From Ktedonobacter sp. 13_1_20CM_4_53_11 (GTDB lineage Bacteria > Chloroflexota > Ktedonobacteria > Ktedonobacterales > Ktedonobacteraceae): DNA of 29,058 nt. The stretch is from the NCBI GenBank assembly GCA_001919995.1, contig MNIY01000182.1, positions 1 to 29,058 on the forward strand, in the 5' to 3' direction. The position numbers and the translations under genes were made by a program. Each line of letters opens with the position of its first letter. Positions within the stretch are counted from its first letter, which is position 1. Shown here piece after piece: positions 8,309 to 16,624 of the stretch. The notes beneath the pieces were generated by a model. The model was not told the DNA's origin. It saw only the letters and a program-made list of their open reading frames with translations, and searched no databases.

Positions 8309-9262
8309 ATGGCTATAAATGTAGATATACAACCAGCAGTACCAGTTGTTAATGATGACACGAAAGATGCAGTTGTCATTGATAGCCTCACCAAAATATT
8401 CAAGAAATCACGTCCCTTACTACGCTGGCATAAAAAAAATGCAGGACAAAAGGAAGAAAAGCGTGAGGTGCGTGCCGTTGATAACGTTACCATAACCATC
8501 AAGCGTCGGGAGATCGTTGGTATCCTCGGCTCAAATGGCTCTGGCAAATCGACCTTGATACGGATCCTTTCGACGCTGCTTATCCCTGACAGCGGGCACG
8601 TAAGCATCTTTGGCTATGATGTCGTGAAAAACGATCGCACCGTACAGCGCCTCATTAACCGGGTCAGTGTGGAAGCTTCGTTCTTCAAAAAGTTGTCGCC
8701 TATGGAAAATCTCATCTATGCGGCGCGACTCTACAACATGCCTGGTGATGAAGCCCGCCTCGAGATTCGCAGAATTCTCGGCAGGTTGGGCATCAAGCCA
8801 GATCGTATTGGAGCTCCCCTGGAAAACATGTCGCGTGGCATGCAACAAAAGGTTGCCATCGCCCGTGCTTTCCTCACTGCTCCTATCGTGCTGTTGCTGG
8901 ACGAGCCGACAACAGGGCTTGATCCTCGTTCAAAGAACGATGTCCAGACCTTTGTCAGAGAGCTGCGTGACGAACATGATGCCACCATCCTGATCACGAC
9001 CCACGATATGGACGAAGCCGAAGCTTTGTGTGATCGCGTCGCCATTATCGATCAGGGCCGCATAGTCGCCTTAGGCGATGCATTGGCACTTAAACGCGCA
9101 GTCACCGGCATCATGGGCCATTCGGAACTGGTCACTATGCATGAGGTCTTCATGCACTATACCGCTGCTCACTTGATCACTGAAACCGATATCGATCGCT
9201 ACGGTAGCTGGGAAAAGGCTTTCGAAGCCTTCGAAGCACAACGCGAAGACGACGAAGAATAA
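8309..9262 (+). CDS. ABC transporter ATP-binding protein (ABC-2/DrrA-like)
   Basis: This is the cytoplasmic ATPase of an ABC exporter, 317 residues, preceded by GAGAGGAAA. Walker A GSNGSGKS is at 74-81, the signature MSRGM at 174-178, Walker B LLLDEP with Asp198-Glu199, and the H-loop His232 in THDMDEAEA. The Q-loop region reads RVSVEASFFKKLSPMENL, with Glu122 where a Gln is usual. The core is preceded by a basic, Lys-rich insertion (about 32-54) and followed by a C-terminal extension typical of DrrA/CcmA-type exporters. The matching permease starts 40 bases later. The substrate cannot be read from sequence. In 8084-8308 upstream I saw no convincing promoter. Confidence 0.93.
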   Translation: MAINVDIQPAVPVVNDDTKDAVVIDSLTKIFKKSRPLLRWHKKNAGQKEEKREVRAVDNVTITIKRREIVGILGSNGSGKSTLIRILSTLLIPDSGHVSIFGYDVVKNDRTVQRLINRVSVEASFFKKLSPMENLIYAARLYNMPGDEARLEIRRILGRLGIKPDRIGAPLENMSRGMQQKVAIARAFLTAPIVLLLDEPTTGLDPRSKNDVQTFVRELRDEHDATILITTHDMDEAEALCDRVAIIDQGRIVALGDALALKRAVTGIMGHSELVTMHEVFMHYTAAHLITETDIDRYGSWEKAFEAFEAQREDDEE

Positions 9263-9302
9263 GTAAGATGGAGAGTCAGCGTAAACAAGGAGCAATACGA
9301 CA

Positions 9303-10133
9303 ATGTCTTCATTGATGCACCAGGGACGTGCAACCTACGCCTTCTTTGAACGCAACTGGAACCTCACCAGGCGTTATTGGGGCTGGGAACTCGTCTGGCT
9401 GGTATACAACATAGTAAATGCCATGTCCGTAACCTATATCGGCCTCAGCGCACAGCTGATTACTGGCGTCAAGATAAATACAAACTTTTTCATACTCTAC
9501 TTGTTGATCGGAACCGCCGTCTGGTCATACCTCAGCGTCACCTTCGATGGCGTGACCGATATCATCAACATGGAGCGCTGGGAAGGCACCATTGAATACA
9601 CCTTTATGGCGCCCATCTCGCGCTTCACGCACATGATCGGTAGCTGTATGTACGCTGTCGTCCATGGACTGCTCTTCACAATTTTGCAATTGCTGATAGT
9701 GGGAGTATTCTTCCATATCGATCTCAGCCACGCGAACTTCGTGACAGCGATCGTCATTTTGCTACTCGGCAGCATCTCGTTCATCGGCTTTGGTATAGCA
9801 ACCGCCGTCTTGCCGCTGCTCTATACCGAAAAAGGTATGCAGATGTCGTTTATAGTGCGGGCCGTAATCCTGCTGGTTTCAGGTGTCTACTATCCTGTAG
9901 AAGCCTTACCACAGTGGATGCATCCAATTGCCTATGCATCTCCCGCGACCTACGTAATTGAAGGTTTACGTGCGGCTCTGATGAGAAATCAGCCCATCTG
10001 GTCACCTGAGATCTTGAGTTACATATGGCCATTACTGCTCACCGGTATCATCAGCATACCCGTCGGGATATACATCTTCGGCATCGCCGAACGCTACGCC
10101 AAGAAAACCGGCAAACTAAAACGAAACGGGTAG
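9303..10133 (+). CDS. ABC-2 type transporter permease
   Basis: The 276-residue protein has about six hydrophobic helices and the ABC-2 permease layout. Its C-terminal half carries the family-like stretch VYYPVEALPQWMHPIAYASP, which precedes a short amphipathic region and the final helix. A basic tail (ERYAKKTGKLKRNG) would be cytoplasmic. AAGGAG lies ten bases before the ATG. It pairs with the ATPase encoded just upstream, probably as a dimer-of-dimers exporter of a lipid, drug or polysaccharide precursor. The acetyltransferase gene starts 31 bases later. Confidence 0.92.
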   Translation: MSSLMHQGRATYAFFERNWNLTRRYWGWELVWLVYNIVNAMSVTYIGLSAQLITGVKINTNFFILYLLIGTAVWSYLSVTFDGVTDIINMERWEGTIEYTFMAPISRFTHMIGSCMYAVVHGLLFTILQLLIVGVFFHIDLSHANFVTAIVILLLGSISFIGFGIATAVLPLLYTEKGMQMSFIVRAVILLVSGVYYPVEALPQWMHPIAYASPATYVIEGLRAALMRNQPIWSPEILSYIWPLLLTGIISIPVGIYIFGIAERYAKKTGKLKRNG

Positions 10134-10164
10134 TATTCGCCTGAACAGAATGGAGAAATCATCC

Positions 10165-10842
10165 ATGGCTATATTGCTGCAAAACCTTTTAGCTCGTGCA
10201 CCCAGGTTAAACGACCTCAGCGATGTAACCAGGCTACTTATAGCGTGTGACATCATCGAAGACGGTATGTCTGATTATACCGAGGAGGAACTGCTTGCTG
10301 ACTGGCAAAGACCAGGTTTCAACCTGGATACCGATGCCTGGGTAATCATCACCAATAAAGGGCAGCTTGTTGGCTTTGCCTACGTCTGGAGCTGCGATTA
10401 TACTCAAATCAACATGAGAATACGCGTACACCCCGAATTCCTGGGTCGAGGTATCGGCACACTTCTGCTTCGTCTCGCGGAACACAGGGCGCGCCAGTTC
10501 CTTAGAAAAGCTCCCGTAGGGTTGCGTGTCGTCCTGCATAGCGCGGTTAGCAGCGGCAATCAGGACGCAAAAGACCTTCTCGAGCAAGAAGGGTACACTC
10601 CTGTACGACAGTTCTGGCGCATGATGATCGATACAGACGAATCAGCAGATGGCTCCTTTCAGCCAGGCAAGCTCAAATTCGACTTATACGCTGAAATGCA
10701 GCAGTTGACTGCATTGGCGCAGCCGCAACAGAGAACAGGCATCTACATTGCTCGACAGTACGACATCTACGAAAAAGAGTTGCGTGCTGGCGAGGTACTG
10801 CCTACCACCCTGGAACTGCCCATACAGTCAGTCTACTCCTGA
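10165..10842 (+). CDS. GNAT-family N-acetyltransferase
   Basis: GNAT enzymes transfer an acetyl group from acetyl-CoA to an amine. The acetyl-CoA-binding motif A is visible as VHPEFLGRGIGTLLLRLAEH, preceded by the core strand LVGFAYVWS. The protein is about 225 residues; the region after the GNAT core (roughly 150-225) is an extension of unknown role. The start at 10165 has GGAG nine bases upstream, while the in-frame ATG at 10150 has no ribosome site and would itself contain that GGAG. It follows the ABC permease closely, so it is probably co-transcribed, perhaps modifying the exported compound or a toxic relative; that link is inferred. Confidence 0.85.
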   Translation: MAILLQNLLARAPRLNDLSDVTRLLIACDIIEDGMSDYTEEELLADWQRPGFNLDTDAWVIITNKGQLVGFAYVWSCDYTQINMRIRVHPEFLGRGIGTLLLRLAEHRARQFLRKAPVGLRVVLHSAVSSGNQDAKDLLEQEGYTPVRQFWRMMIDTDESADGSFQPGKLKFDLYAEMQQLTALAQPQQRTGIYIARQYDIYEKELRAGEVLPTTLELPIQSVYS

Positions 10843-10873
10843 TCACTGGATTGACATAACATGACACTTGTAC

Positions 10874-11000
10874 GCAGATTAGCAATATAATCCGGCCATT
10901 CACGATGTGGGTACTCCACACAGTAGGTGCCGATTTATCGCGCACATCGCCGATTTATCGGCCCTCGGTGGGTGTTCCACTATCCGAATGATTTTGTTAA
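10874..11000. repeat. Palindromic intergenic repeat, copy A
   Basis: The core at 10923-10978 matches 14098-14153 at 54 of 56 bases, with shared blocks such as GTAGGTGCCGATTTATCG and ATTTATCGGCCCTCGGTGG. Inside it, GCCGATTTATCG is repeated directly with a 20-base period, and CCGATTTATCGG is itself nearly self-complementary. The ends are imperfect inverted repeats: ATTAGCAATATAATCCGG on the left against CCGAATGATTTTGTTAA on the right. The copy lies in the 293-base gap between the two acetyltransferase genes. It carries no reading frame. It resembles REP/BIME or MITE-type elements, but I cannot name a known family. Confidence 0.8.
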
Positions 11001-11005
11001 GGGTC

Positions 11006-11044
11006 ATTATGCTGTTGCAGATGTCAAACCCGTAACAGCATAAT
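11006..11044. repeat. Long hairpin just after repeat copy A
   Basis: ATTATGCTGTTGC (11006-11018) pairs with CGTAACAGCATAAT ending at 11044, giving a 13-bp stem with one G-U pair and a 13-base loop. No T-run follows on either strand, so a simple terminator is unlikely. It may be part of the neighbouring repeat family, since TCATTATGC also begins the second repeat cluster near 14001. Confidence 0.6.
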
Positions 11045-11135
11045 CACCTCTAGTTTCTCGCCTGTGAGACCAAAGAACTAATATCTGGTATAGAACCAGT
11101 ACTTTGTCATCATCCCTGTAGAAGGAGGAGCAGCT

Positions 11136-11789
11136 TTGAACGCCACCCCATACTTGACCCTTATCCCGTTGTTTGAAGAGTTACAGAGCGAACGCCTGAT
11201 CATGCGGCCATACCGCGAAAGTGATGCGCAAGCATTGTTCGAGGCAGTAGCCGAGTCGCGCGATCACATCCGCCCCTGGCTCCCGTTCGCCGATACTCAT
11301 CAAACCGTTGAAGAGAGTCGGGATTGGATTATCCATGAACAGGCTAATTGGTTGACCCGTGAAGATCTCATCCTCAGCATCTGGGAAAGGGCAACCAACC
11401 GCTTTCTAGGAGGTACCGGCATCCATCCAAAGAACTGGGAGCACAGGTACTTTGAAATCGGCTACTGGCTGCGTGTCTCTGCTCAAGGGCATGGATACAT
11501 GACAGAAGCAGTGCAACTCTTGACACATTATGCCTTCAGTTCGCTTGCAGCCAATCGTGTCGAAATACGTTGTGATGAACGAAACGTCCGTAGTGCCGCC
11601 ATCCCTCGCCGCCTCGGCTTCATCCAGGAGGCGCGCATGCGCAACCACATGGCTGCTCCAGATGGCACACTTCGTACCACCCTGGTTTTTGCTCTTATCC
11701 CATCCGATCTATGTCGCCCATTAAATGAAATGCCAGGCGACGAGAAACAAAGAAAAACGTTACCTGACCACTTCGTGCACCGTCTCTAA
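11136..11789 (+). CDS. RimJ/RimL-type GNAT N-acetyltransferase
   Basis: This 217-residue protein matches the Acetyltransf_3 branch, which includes the ribosomal-protein N-terminal acetyltransferases RimJ and RimL and several detoxifying enzymes. It starts with the usual SERLIMRPYRESDAQALFEA, contains IGYWLRVSAQGHGYMTEAV (motif A, acetyl-CoA binding) and NRVEIRCDERNVRSAAIPRR, and ends the core at LGFIQEARMRNH. The start is a TTG at 11136 with AAGGAGGAG upstream; no ATG lies close by. It is unrelated in detail to the GNAT at 10165. The target amine is not known. Confidence 0.9.
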   Translation: MNATPYLTLIPLFEELQSERLIMRPYRESDAQALFEAVAESRDHIRPWLPFADTHQTVEESRDWIIHEQANWLTREDLILSIWERATNRFLGGTGIHPKNWEHRYFEIGYWLRVSAQGHGYMTEAVQLLTHYAFSSLAANRVEIRCDERNVRSAAIPRRLGFIQEARMRNHMAAPDGTLRTTLVFALIPSDLCRPLNEMPGDEKQRKTLPDHFVHRL

Positions 11790-11837
11790 CATAGAGACAA
11801 AAAAGAGCACGGAGATACTCACGCGGGGAAGACACAG

Positions 11838-12029
11838 ATGGTAGTAATGGGCATATTGGCGTTCATCAACGCGACTGATAATGGAACAACGCGGCTCATC
11901 TTGCTCCTGTTAATGCTATTAGCGATAACACTCATCATAACAGGCTGCATCATCGCCTTGTTCACATTACGAAAACGCCTGAAATCCCAGAACTACCCTG
12001 ATCCTTCCCAATTGAATAGAAGGACATGA
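11838..12029 (+). CDS. Small single-pass membrane protein, 63 residues
   Basis: This 63-residue product has a strongly hydrophobic stretch (about 19-44, LILLLLMLLAITLIITGCIIALF) trimmed by a basic juxtamembrane run (LRKRLK), so the C-terminus is probably cytoplasmic. The ATG at 11838 follows GGGGAAG; the ATG at 11847 is an alternative. The stop ends one base before the ATG of the MFS transporter, which suggests translational coupling and possibly an accessory role for that transporter. No family was recognised. Confidence 0.6.
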   Translation: MVVMGILAFINATDNGTTRLILLLLMLLAITLIITGCIIALFTLRKRLKSQNYPDPSQLNRRT

Positions 12030-12030
12030 A

Positions 12031-13302
12031 ATGTCTCGTCGCTCGATCGCCCCTCTACTTTTCGGAACATTCATACTACGCGCAAACGGCGGAGCAGCAA
12101 CCATCATCTTTGGTCTCTTCCTCGCTCAACTCGCGTCGCATACAAATGCAGCTATCACCAGCCTCAATGTTGGTCTTCTTGCCGTCGCTTATTACGCCAC
12201 AGAACTGGTCCTTGCCCCGGTCATGGGCTCCCTCAGCGATCGCTTGGGCCGTCGTTACTTTCTCATCTTTGGGCCACTGGTAGGACTTATCGAAGTAGCC
12301 CTTATTCCTTTCGCGCCTGTACAAAATCCCTTGCCCTACTTCCTCGGTTTACGACTGATTGCTGGCACATCTGCTGCCATGACCACACCCGCTGTCCTTG
12401 GTTACCTCGCCGATTACACTTCACGAGACCTGTCGAGCCGTATGCGCGTCATGAGCTTCTTTGAGCTTGCTACCAGCGGCGGCATCGCTGTGGGCGTCGT
12501 ACTGGGTGGTTTTGCCTGGGATCATTTCGGACGCTTCGCCTTTGCTCTAATCGCAGCGCTCTATCTCGCCGTGGTACTTTGCATGCTCCTGGCTCCTAAA
12601 ATAATGCAGGTAATTGAACAGGGAAACCTCCGCGCGGTAGGCCTTCGTTACTGGCGCATTATTCGCACGCCTCGTCTCTTTATCTTCATTCCGGCCTGGA
12701 TATGTATCAACGCCCTTGTTGGCGTCTGGATTGGCCCGCTGCTTACCTTTGTCCTCTCTAAGCACAGTAATAATCATAATCAACTACTGATGGGCAGTTT
12801 AAGCGGCCCTGGGGCTGGTCATATATTGAGCATGGTTCTTGGCGCCTTTGTTCTCTACTTTGGGCTGTGCCTTCTCTTCTGGGCCTTCTTTCTCAAGCAT
12901 ATTCCTCGTCTGAATCTCATGCTGACCTCAATCACAGGTATCTACCTGGCCTGCATTGCCCTCGCTGGTATCAACCACCTTGGAGTCGGCAACCATGCCT
13001 TGCTATTGATATGGATACCACTCTTAATGGTAGGCGTTTTTGCTGAAAGTAGCTTCGCGCCCTCAGCGCTTGCCTACCTTGCCGATATCTCCGAGGATGT
13101 CGCCAAAGATCGCGGCCTACTTATGGGACTCTATTCGATCTTTCTTGGCGTAGGTCAGCTTCTGGGTAATGGTTTCGGCGGCCTCTTTGCCAAAACCTGG
13201 GGCTTCGACGGCCTCATCTTTCTCACCATGCTGCTGGCCTTCGTAGCCCTGATTTCATTACTCATGCTCTTTAGACAGGAGAGAAAACTGTCGTATCGGT
13301 GA
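12031..13302 (+). CDS. Major facilitator superfamily (MFS) transporter
   Basis: The 423-residue protein has about twelve hydrophobic helices and a clear MFS motif A, GSLSDRLGRRYFLIFGP, in the loop between helices 2 and 3. The later loop region (MGLYSIFLGVGQLLGNGFGG) is typical of drug-efflux members. The layout suits a 12-helix proton-coupled multidrug or metabolite exporter; the substrate cannot be assigned. It follows a 63-residue membrane protein by one base. It converges with smpB, leaving 58 bases in which no terminator was evident. Confidence 0.92.
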   Translation: MSRRSIAPLLFGTFILRANGGAATIIFGLFLAQLASHTNAAITSLNVGLLAVAYYATELVLAPVMGSLSDRLGRRYFLIFGPLVGLIEVALIPFAPVQNPLPYFLGLRLIAGTSAAMTTPAVLGYLADYTSRDLSSRMRVMSFFELATSGGIAVGVVLGGFAWDHFGRFAFALIAALYLAVVLCMLLAPKIMQVIEQGNLRAVGLRYWRIIRTPRLFIFIPAWICINALVGVWIGPLLTFVLSKHSNNHNQLLMGSLSGPGAGHILSMVLGAFVLYFGLCLLFWAFFLKHIPRLNLMLTSITGIYLACIALAGINHLGVGNHALLLIWIPLLMVGVFAESSFAPSALAYLADISEDVAKDRGLLMGLYSIFLGVGQLLGNGFGGLFAKTWGFDGLIFLTMLLAFVALISLLMLFRQERKLSYR

Positions 13303-13360
13303 GGTTTCCCATTTCCGCCCTCTATCAGCCTCTTCCATCTCTTTTCTAAACAGGGAGTCG

Positions 13361-13864
13361 TCACCTTGATCTTATTATGCGTTCAATGTCACGTTTGGCA
13401 TCTCGCTCAGCAATCGCCTCACGCTTATCATAGAGCTTCTTACCTCGACCAAGCCCCAACTCGATCTTCGCCTTTCCACCTTTCAGATAGAGCTTCAGAG
13501 GAATGAGCGTCAGTCCCTTGGTCTCTACCCTGCTAGCCAGTTGATTGATCTCGCGCCGGTGAAGTAACAATTTGCGGTTGCGTATTGGCTCATGGTTATA
13601 GCGGTTCCCGTGTTCATAAACAGCAATATGTGCGTTTTCTAGCCACAGCTCACCATTGCGCACTATAGCATAAGACCCTCGCAAATTTACCTTGCCATCA
13701 CGAATAGACTTTATCTCCGTTCCCTTTAGCGCGATACCAGCCTCGATTGTGCGCTCCACAACATAATCATGATATGCTTGGCGATTGACCGTAATCATCT
13801 TGATCGGGACATGGTTCGACGAAGCCTTCGCTTGCTCACTCGTATCTTTTGTCTTTTTTGCCAT
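13361..13864 (-). CDS. smpB: SsrA-binding protein SmpB
   Basis: SmpB binds tmRNA and is essential for trans-translation, which rescues stalled ribosomes. The 167-residue product has an unstructured N-terminal lead, then the beta-barrel with [18 protein letters not shown] and [12 protein letters not shown], and the conserved [19 protein letters not shown]. It ends in the basic tail ([17 protein letters not shown] and following residues) that enters the mRNA channel. AGGAGGTGA sits well placed before the ATG. No tmRNA gene is visible in the window. Confidence 0.97.
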   Translation of the reverse strand: MAKKTKDTSEQAKASSNHVPIKMITVNRQAYHDYVVERTIEAGIALKGTEIKSIRDGKVNLRGSYAIVRNGELWLENAHIAVYEHGNRYNHEPIRNRKLLLHRREINQLASRVETKGLTLIPLKLYLKGGKAKIELGLGRGKKLYDKREAIAERDAKRDIERIIRSR

Positions 13865-14239
13865 AATTCACCTCACCTCCTCATCTTGACATCATTAGTT
13901 GCAGTGTACTACTACAATTATGTAGAGGTATCATCATACAACAAGAAAGTACAAGCGTCGAGAAACACGTCACTGTTACCCCTTCAACCAACAATGAACG
14001 TCATTATGCAGATTAATAAAATAATCCATACACAGTAGGTGTCGATTTATCGTGCACCCGGCCGATTGTGCAAGTTGACAAAATCATCCGGACAATCGTA
14101 GGTGCCGATTTATCGCGCACATGGCCGATTTATCGGCCCTCGGTGGATGTTCCGGTACCCAGATGATTGTGTGAAAACTCATGATCGGCCCTCGGTGGCT
14201 CTTCCAGTACCCGAAGTATTTTGTTAGAAAGGCCCGAAT
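13865..14239. other. Intergenic region between smpB and the MMPL transporter
   Basis: This 375-base divergent gap has no supportable gene. About 217 bases of it (14008-14226) are palindromic repeats, annotated separately. The upstream ends of smpB (minus) and the MMPL gene (plus) must both be promoted here or in the repeats, but no clear -35/-10 pair was found. A TTGACA at 14075 has no -10 at a suitable distance. Confidence 0.6.
14008..14226. repeat. Palindromic intergenic repeat cluster, copies B1-B3
   Basis: Three units of the same repeat as 10874-11000 are arranged in tandem. B1 (about 14008-14067) keeps the left end and half of the core. B2 (14075-14176) is complete: its core 14098-14153 differs from copy A at 2 of 56 positions, and its ends TTGACAAAATCATCCGG and CCAGATGATTGTGTGAA form imperfect inverted repeats. 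B3 (14183-14226) keeps only the right half, with CGGCCCTCGGTGG and a TATTTTGTTAG end. The nested loss of ends suggests decay or recombination between units. Confidence 0.8.
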
Positions 14240-16624
14240 ATGTTCTACCATCTAGGCAGGATAGCCACCCGCTTTCGCTGGTTGATAGTGGGCTTATGGA
14301 TGGTTGCTATCGCAGTCTCATTACCATTTGCCCCGCAAGCAAGTCAGGTGCTACACTCAGGAGGCTTCGTCAGTCCCGACGCCGATTCAGAACGCGCACT
14401 GAATCTTCTGGTGCAAAAAGTGCATCTCAATCTCACCATCGTTCAAGTTATCTTCACCAGCGAGAACACCAGCGCTGGTAACGTTGGTAGCGCCGATAGC
14501 CCACAATTTATTCAAGAGTCTCAACAGGCCCTTGCCAGGGTACGCAATTGGTCGGAGGTCTCTGGCGTAGTCAGTTTCACAGACAATCCACGCCAGATTT
14601 CGTTGGATCGTCACGCCGCTTATGTCAACATCCTCTTCAAACCCGATCCCGATAGTGCATCGAAACTCCTCCCTCAACTGGAAAGTCGCCTGCAGCCTGT
14701 CCCAAACTTAAAGACAACGATTGGCGGTGGCCCGGTCTTTTATGAGGATATTCAAGCAGTCAGCGAACGTGACCTGCGTCGTGCGGAATTTCTTGCTATT
14801 CCCTTCGCCATCATTGCCTTGCTGCTGGTATTTCGCTCTGTTGTTGCTGCTATCCTACCCGCCCTTGTCGGCGGTGGAGCCGTAGCAGTCTCTTTGGCAC
14901 TCGTTTTCGGCCTGGGGCAGATCACCACTCTCTCCATTTTTGTGCTCAACATCACCACGCTTTTTGGCCTTGGCCTTGGCGTCGACTACTCATTGTTTAT
15001 GGTCAGTCGTTTCCGCGAAGAACTGGCTCATGGCCGCAATGTCGAAGAGGCCGTCGCCATCACAGTTGCAACAGCAGGTCGCGCCGTCATCTTCTCGGGG
15101 CTGACCGTCTCCATCGGCCTTGCCGGTCTCATCTTCTTTCGCATCAACTTTTTGCGTTCAGTCGGTATGGCAGGTGTCATGGTCGTCCTGTTGGCGGTCC
15201 TGGCGGCGATTACCCTCCTACCCGCGTCCCTGTCCATCATCGGTACCAGGATCAACGCCTTTCCCGTCCGACTGCCACGGCTCTGGCGACGAACGTCGGG
15301 TGCAGCAACCTCAACGCTCTCACCTTCACCTGCTGCTCCTTTAGCCAATGATCACCACGGTTTCTGGTATCAGCTCTCACACGTCGTCATGCGCTATCCG
15401 CTACAGGTCTTTGTCCCTGTCTTCATCCTGCTCATAGCCCTTGGTCTACCCTTCTTGGGAGTGCGTTTCTCGGCCCCGGATGCCTCTATTCTGCCGCCAG
15501 ATGTTCCATCACGCGCCGCCTTCGACCTGCTGGCGAAGCGCTTCAATGATCGTGAGACTACCCCCATTCTCTTGGCGGTACAAACCCCCGGCGATGTTCT
15601 AACCGCGACGAACATCCGTAATCTCTATAACTACGTGCGCCGTATCCAGGCCGATCCTCGTGTCGCTCGCGTCGATAGCATTGTCAGCGCTGATCCGCGC
15701 TACACCCTGGAGCAATACGAACTGGTCTATACCCATCCCCAACAGATCTCCGATCCTTATCTCTCGGCCTTCCTCAAACCTTCGGTCTCTGGCAATACGA
15801 CCATGATCCTCGTCATCAGCAAATATGGCATGCTCGACCAGCGATCGCAGGCCTTAGTTCAGACCATTCGCAACACCACACCCGGCAACGGTATCACGAC
15901 ACTGGTAGATGGTAGCACAGCCGGTGATATGGACTATGTCACCTCCCTCTACACTGATTTTCCTATAGCCGTTGTCATCGTAGCGATTACAACATATATC
16001 GTTCTGCTGTTTCTCTTCCGTTCTCTCATCTTGCCGTTAAAAGCCATCTTGATGAATACACTCTCCATCCTGGCAAGCTATGGCGCCCTCGTGGTCATCT
16101 TCCAGAACGGCTTCTTACATCAGCTGCTTGGTTTTACGCCTCTCGGTTTTGTTGAGGCCTCCGGCCCCATACTGCTCTTCTGTTCGCTTTTCGGACTCTC
16201 GATGGACTACGAAGTCTTCCTTCTCTCGCGCATTCAGGAGTCCTTCTGGCAAACCGGTGATAACACCCGTGCGGTAGCCCTTGGTTTGCAGCGCAGCGGG
16301 GGCATCATCACCAGCGCCGCCGTCATCGTAATTGTCGTCAGTTCCTGTTTTGCCACCGCCGATATGATCCTGGTAAAAGCGCTTGGTCTCGGTATGGCCC
16401 TCGCCGTCGTCATCGATGCCACTCTCGTGCGTGGTCTCCTGGTGCCTGCCACCATGCGCCTCCTTGGTGATCTGAACTGGTGGTTACCCTTCGCTGGTGT
16501 GCAGCGCCGTCCTCCCGCCCTTGCCGAATATCTCGATGCGAGTGGACAAGAATCAGGCGCGATACACAATAAACCAGAAGTGGAATCATATACAGACGCA
16601 GGAACGAAAGGGAGTTCACGATGA
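14240..16624 (+). CDS. MMPL/RND-family membrane transporter
   Basis: This 794-residue protein has the two-fold RND/MMPL layout: an initial helix (about 14-32), an extracytoplasmic domain, five helices (about 185-350), a second extracytoplasmic domain (about 410-590) and five more helices. Motifs include FGLGLGVDYSLFMVSRFREEL in the first half and LFGLSMDYEVFLLSRIQESF in the second, whose Asp-Tyr pairs are typical of MMPL proton-relay sites. MMPL proteins export lipids and lipid-like molecules in actinobacteria. AAAGG precedes the ATG. The stop overlaps the start of a lipoprotein gene by 4 bases. Confidence 0.94.
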   Translation: MFYHLGRIATRFRWLIVGLWMVAIAVSLPFAPQASQVLHSGGFVSPDADSERALNLLVQKVHLNLTIVQVIFTSENTSAGNVGSADSPQFIQESQQALARVRNWSEVSGVVSFTDNPRQISLDRHAAYVNILFKPDPDSASKLLPQLESRLQPVPNLKTTIGGGPVFYEDIQAVSERDLRRAEFLAIPFAIIALLLVFRSVVAAILPALVGGGAVAVSLALVFGLGQITTLSIFVLNITTLFGLGLGVDYSLFMVSRFREELAHGRNVEEAVAITVATAGRAVIFSGLTVSIGLAGLIFFRINFLRSVGMAGVMVVLLAVLAAITLLPASLSIIGTRINAFPVRLPRLWRRTSGAATSTLSPSPAAPLANDHHGFWYQLSHVVMRYPLQVFVPVFILLIALGLPFLGVRFSAPDASILPPDVPSRAAFDLLAKRFNDRETTPILLAVQTPGDVLTATNIRNLYNYVRRIQADPRVARVDSIVSADPRYTLEQYELVYTHPQQISDPYLSAFLKPSVSGNTTMILVISKYGMLDQRSQALVQTIRNTTPGNGITTLVDGSTAGDMDYVTSLYTDFPIAVVIVAITTYIVLLFLFRSLILPLKAILMNTLSILASYGALVVIFQNGFLHQLLGFTPLGFVEASGPILLFCSLFGLSMDYEVFLLSRIQESFWQTGDNTRAVALGLQRSGGIITSAAVIVIVVSSCFATADMILVKALGLGMALAVVIDATLVRGLLVPATMRLLGDLNWWLPFAGVQRRPPALAEYLDASGQESGAIHNKPEVESYTDAGTKGSSR

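Noticed and set aside
8149..8352. A 67-codon frame before the ABC ATPase
   Set aside because: It overlaps the ATPase start, lacks a ribosome site, and has no domain; the region is better read as a leader.
10851..10891. TTGACA at 10851 with TATAAT at 10886 as a promoter
   Set aside because: The spacing is 29 bases, much too long for a sigma70 promoter; the TATAAT lies within the repeat.
14008..14226. Possible CRISPR array
   Set aside because: The units are about 60-100 bases, imperfect, palindromic overall, unequal in length and lack uniform spacers; no cas genes are present.
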